Source: Streptomyces fildesensis
Lineage (GTDB): Bacteria; Actinomycetota; Actinomycetes; Streptomycetales; Streptomycetaceae
DNA length: 38,968 nt
Direction: 5' to 3'
NCBI RefSeq assembly: GCF_016107395.1
Contig: NZ_JAAIKO010000059.1
Location: forward strand, 1-38,968
Part shown: positions 30,791-38,968 of the stretch, in pieces
How positions within the stretch are numbered: position 1 is the first letter of the stretch
How the letters are laid out: each line of letters opens with the position of its first letter
Program-made: the position numbers and the translations under genes
Notes under the pieces: generated by a model
Told to the model about the DNA's origin: nothing
Seen by the model: the letters and a program-made list of their open reading frames with translations, nothing else
Databases searched by the model: none

Positions 30791-32938
30791 CTACGCCTTC
30801 TTGCCCGAGATGTACGCGCTGAGCTTCTCCGGGGTCGGGTGAGCGAACAGGTCGGCCAGCCGGATCTTCACCTGGATACCGGTGGTGCGCTTGACGCGCT
30901 GCAGCAGCTGGACGGCGAGCAGCGAGTGGCCGCCGCTGGTGAAGAAGCCGGAATCCGCGTCCAGGTCCTCGCGCTTGAGGAACTGCTTCCACAGCGCGAT
31001 CAGCGCACGGGTCAGCTCGGTGGTGTCCACCGGCTCCGGCGCGGCCTCGGTGCGCAGCAGCTCCTCGGCACGCAGCCGCAGGCCTTGCAGGTCAGGGGCG
31101 CCGTTCACGGTCGGAAGCCCCTCGGTGACGATGATGCGGGCCGGCTCCGCCGGGCCGGGAAGGTCGGTGCGCACCTGCTTCCAGAGCTGGTCCAGCAGGC
31201 CGGGACCGGCCTCGATGCCGGCGGTGGCGACGAAGGAAACGAGGACCCCGCCCGCGGCGACGGTCACGGCGGCGTCGATGGCGGGGTGCGCGAGCAGTGC
31301 GGCGTCGACGTCCTCCAGGCCGAACGCGAGCCCTTGCACGGTCACCCGGCGGTCCAGCCGGCCGAGGATCTCGATCCGGCCGTCGGGAAGCCAGCGGGCC
31401 ACGTCACCGGTGCGGGTGACCGCCTCGTCGGCGAGGCAGAGCTCGCCGCGGACGCCCACCGGCAGCTCCGTCCCGTCGGGGGCGGCCACGAAGGCCCGGG
31501 TCAGGGCCGAACTGTCGGACTTGGCGGCGAGCTTCGCGTAGCCGGAGAACGGTGCGACGGACGGGCCGAGCAGGGCCTCGGGCAGGCCGTCCCGGTGGCC
31601 GGCCAGGACCGCGGCGTGGTCGGCCGCGCTCCAGCCGGAGATCTCCCCGATCGGCCGGTCCAGCTGGTCGCCGAGGGTGCACAGCAGGGCGTCGTAGCGG
31701 GCGAGCAGCAGCTCCACGTCGGCCGGGGTGAAGACCTGGGTACGGAACACGGCGCGGATCGTGGTCTTCGCCGACTCGGGCTCCGGCATGAAGAAGAACT
31801 CCAGGTCGAACTTGCTGAAGCCGTTCTCCACCCCACGGATCCTGGCCGGGTGCCCGGCCACCTCGAACGTTCCCGAGGTGCCGCCCGGCACGTAGTTGAA
31901 CAGGTGGTTGAAGAGCGAGTTCCGCCAGGAGGAGGAGCCGCCGTCCCGCACCTCGTCCAGTACGGACTCGGCGGTCACGCCCGGCTCGCCCAGGCTCTCC
32001 AGGAACACCGCGCGGGCCCGGTTCACCAGCCGCTTGAACGGCTTGGCCGGGTCCATCCGCACCCGCAGCGGCAGCACGTTGACGTGATAGCCGATGGCGC
32101 CCTCGTGGCCGGGCGGCCGCACGCTGACGGGTGAGCCGACGACGATGTCCGAGCCCGCGCCGTGCTGGGCGAGCAGCAGGTAGTACGCGGCCAGCAGGAT
32201 CACGGCCTCCGGCGCGCGCAGCTCGCGCTGCAGGCGGCCGACCACGGCGAGGGCGTCGTCCGACAGCAGGTACTGCAGGGTGTCGCCCGCCAGGTTCGGG
32301 GTGGCCGAGGCCGGATTCCCGTACCAGAGGCCGTCGTCCGCGCCGCGGAAACCGCGGAGCTGGTCGCGCCAGAAGTCGACGCTCTCCTCGGACGGCTCCG
32401 CCTCGACGACCGCGGCGACCGGGTCGGTCGCGTACGTGTCGGGCGCCTGATAGGCGCTGATCAGCTCACCGAGCAGCGTGACGGTCGACATCGCGTCGAA
32501 GACGAGGTGGTGGAGCGCGACGCTCACCACATCGCCGGCGCCGCCCGCCCGCCGGAAGCGCGCCGCCCTGACGAGCGGGCTCCCGTCCAGGGCGAACGGC
32601 TCCGCGACGAACGCCTCGACGGCGGCCTGGAGAGCGTCCTCGGCGGCTTCCGTCTCGGTGACGTCGATCGAGGTGACGTCGACCGAGGTGATCGCGTCGG
32701 CCGCCAGCACCTCCTTGGTGAGGTCGGTCTCGGAGGTGCGGAAGACGGTGCGCAGGATGTCGTACTTGCGCACCACCAGGGTCAGCGCCCGGGACAGCGC
32801 CGCGGAGTCGATCTCACCCTCCACGTCGAAGGTCAGGGACAGGTTGTTGACGCCCGATCCCGGTACCAGCCGCTCCAGCAGCCAAAGGTCCGTCTCCTTA
32901 CGGGTGGCCGCTGTCGGCGCGGGGTCCTGAACAACCAT
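30791..32938 (-). CDS. NRPS protein C-(remnant A)-PCP with gutted adenylation domain
   Basis: This is a 715-residue protein. The condensation domain (about residues 12-440) has the catalytic HHLVFDA (His143, His144, Asp148). The next segment (about 440-625) is all that is left of an adenylation domain. It keeps GVRGELCL (A6-like), TGDVARWLPDGR (A7-like, 510-521) and GRLDRRVTVQG (A8-like, 526-536). The large N-terminal subdomain with the ATP loop and substrate pocket is absent, and so is the stretch that normally joins A6 to A7. In the A10-like NGAPD (612-616) the catalytic lysine is Ala614. The carrier domain (about 640-712) has Ser672 in GGHSLLAVQL. It cannot adenylate by itself, so an aminoacyl group must be loaded in trans. 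The start is fixed by GAGGAGAG seven bases upstream. It sits 58 bp after the - strand PKS stop, probably in the same operon. Confidence 0.93.
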   Translation of the reverse strand: MVVQDPAPTAATRKETDLWLLERLVPGSGVNNLSLTFDVEGEIDSAALSRALTLVVRKYDILRTVFRTSETDLTKEVLAADAITSVDVTSIDVTETEAAEDALQAAVEAFVAEPFALDGSPLVRAARFRRAGGAGDVVSVALHHLVFDAMSTVTLLGELISAYQAPDTYATDPVAAVVEAEPSEESVDFWRDQLRGFRGADDGLWYGNPASATPNLAGDTLQYLLSDDALAVVGRLQRELRAPEAVILLAAYYLLLAQHGAGSDIVVGSPVSVRPPGHEGAIGYHVNVLPLRVRMDPAKPFKRLVNRARAVFLESLGEPGVTAESVLDEVRDGGSSSWRNSLFNHLFNYVPGGTSGTFEVAGHPARIRGVENGFSKFDLEFFFMPEPESAKTTIRAVFRTQVFTPADVELLLARYDALLCTLGDQLDRPIGEISGWSAADHAAVLAGHRDGLPEALLGPSVAPFSGYAKLAAKSDSSALTRAFVAAPDGTELPVGVRGELCLADEAVTRTGDVARWLPDGRIEILGRLDRRVTVQGLAFGLEDVDAALLAHPAIDAAVTVAAGGVLVSFVATAGIEAGPGLLDQLWKQVRTDLPGPAEPARIIVTEGLPTVNGAPDLQGLRLRAEELLRTEAAPEPVDTTELTRALIALWKQFLKREDLDADSGFFTSGGHSLLAVQLLQRVKRTTGIQVKIRLADLFAHPTPEKLSAYISGKKA

Positions 32939-32945
32939 GTCGGAT

Positions 32946-32953
32946 CTCTCCTC
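32946..32953 (-). promoter_or_regulatory. Ribosome binding site of the NRPS gene
   Basis: Read on the - strand, GAGGAGAG ends seven bases before the ATG at 32938. It is the only good Shine-Dalgarno in the 58-bp gap after the upstream PKS. Confidence 0.75.
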
Positions 32954-32996
32954 ATACGAGTCATACGGGGGTGCGCCGGCATCGGCGCCGGGCGGG

Positions 32997-38966
<5,970 letters not shown>

Positions 38967-38968
38967 GG

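Overview
The window is very GC-rich, uses GTG as well as ATG starts, and is packed with multimodular type I polyketide synthase (PKS) genes with actinomycete-type docking domains. This points to Streptomyces or a close relative. It looks like the interior of one hybrid PKS/NRPS gene cluster. The first 55 bases are the exact reverse complement of the last 55, and both ends lie inside a PKS ketoreductase. I read this as a complete assembly contig cut at a repeated k-mer, so the outermost PKS genes are truncated at both edges.

Layout, + strand. Four consecutive PKS genes run from 3 to 26433. Gene 1 (5' end missing) is (KR)-ACP then KS-AT(malonyl)-DH-KR-ACP. Gene 2 is KS-AT(malonyl)-DH-ER-KR-ACP then KS-AT(methylmalonyl)-DH-KR-ACP. 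Gene 3 is KS-AT(malonyl)-DH-KR-ACP. Gene 4 is KS-AT(malonyl)-ACP, with no reductive domains and no thioesterase. After 109 bp with three TAGGGG repeats come a standalone cysteine-triad alpha/beta-hydrolase-fold protein (26543-27406), best read as a Dieckmann cyclase, and a DrrA/DrrB-like ABC exporter (27408-29176). A hairpin terminator follows, then a proline-iminopeptidase-type hydrolase and a VOC/glyoxalase-fold protein, which may or may not belong to the pathway.

Layout, - strand. Reading leftwards from 38968 there is a truncated PKS, (KR)-ACP then KS-AT(malonyl)-DH-KR-ACP, followed by a 715-residue NRPS protein. The NRPS protein has a condensation domain and a carrier domain with intact motifs, but only a remnant of an adenylation domain. 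The two convergent gene sets meet at a 16-bp perfect-stem terminator at about 30.75 kb.

How the genes fit together (inference). Colinear reading of + strand genes 1-4 predicts a chain end of C10=C11, C8-C9 saturated, C6(CH3)=C7, C4=C5, C3 keto, C2H2, C1 thioester. The beta-ketoacyl chain would pass from the gene 4 ACP to the C-(remnant A)-PCP protein, be amidated with an amino acid loaded in trans, and be released by the Cys-Asp-His cyclase as a 3-dienoyl tetramic acid, or a related pyridone-type ring. The ABC pair is a candidate for export and self-protection. No regulator, tailoring oxygenase, sugar gene, functional adenylation enzyme or loading module is in the window. There is no gene-free stretch longer than about 115 bp.
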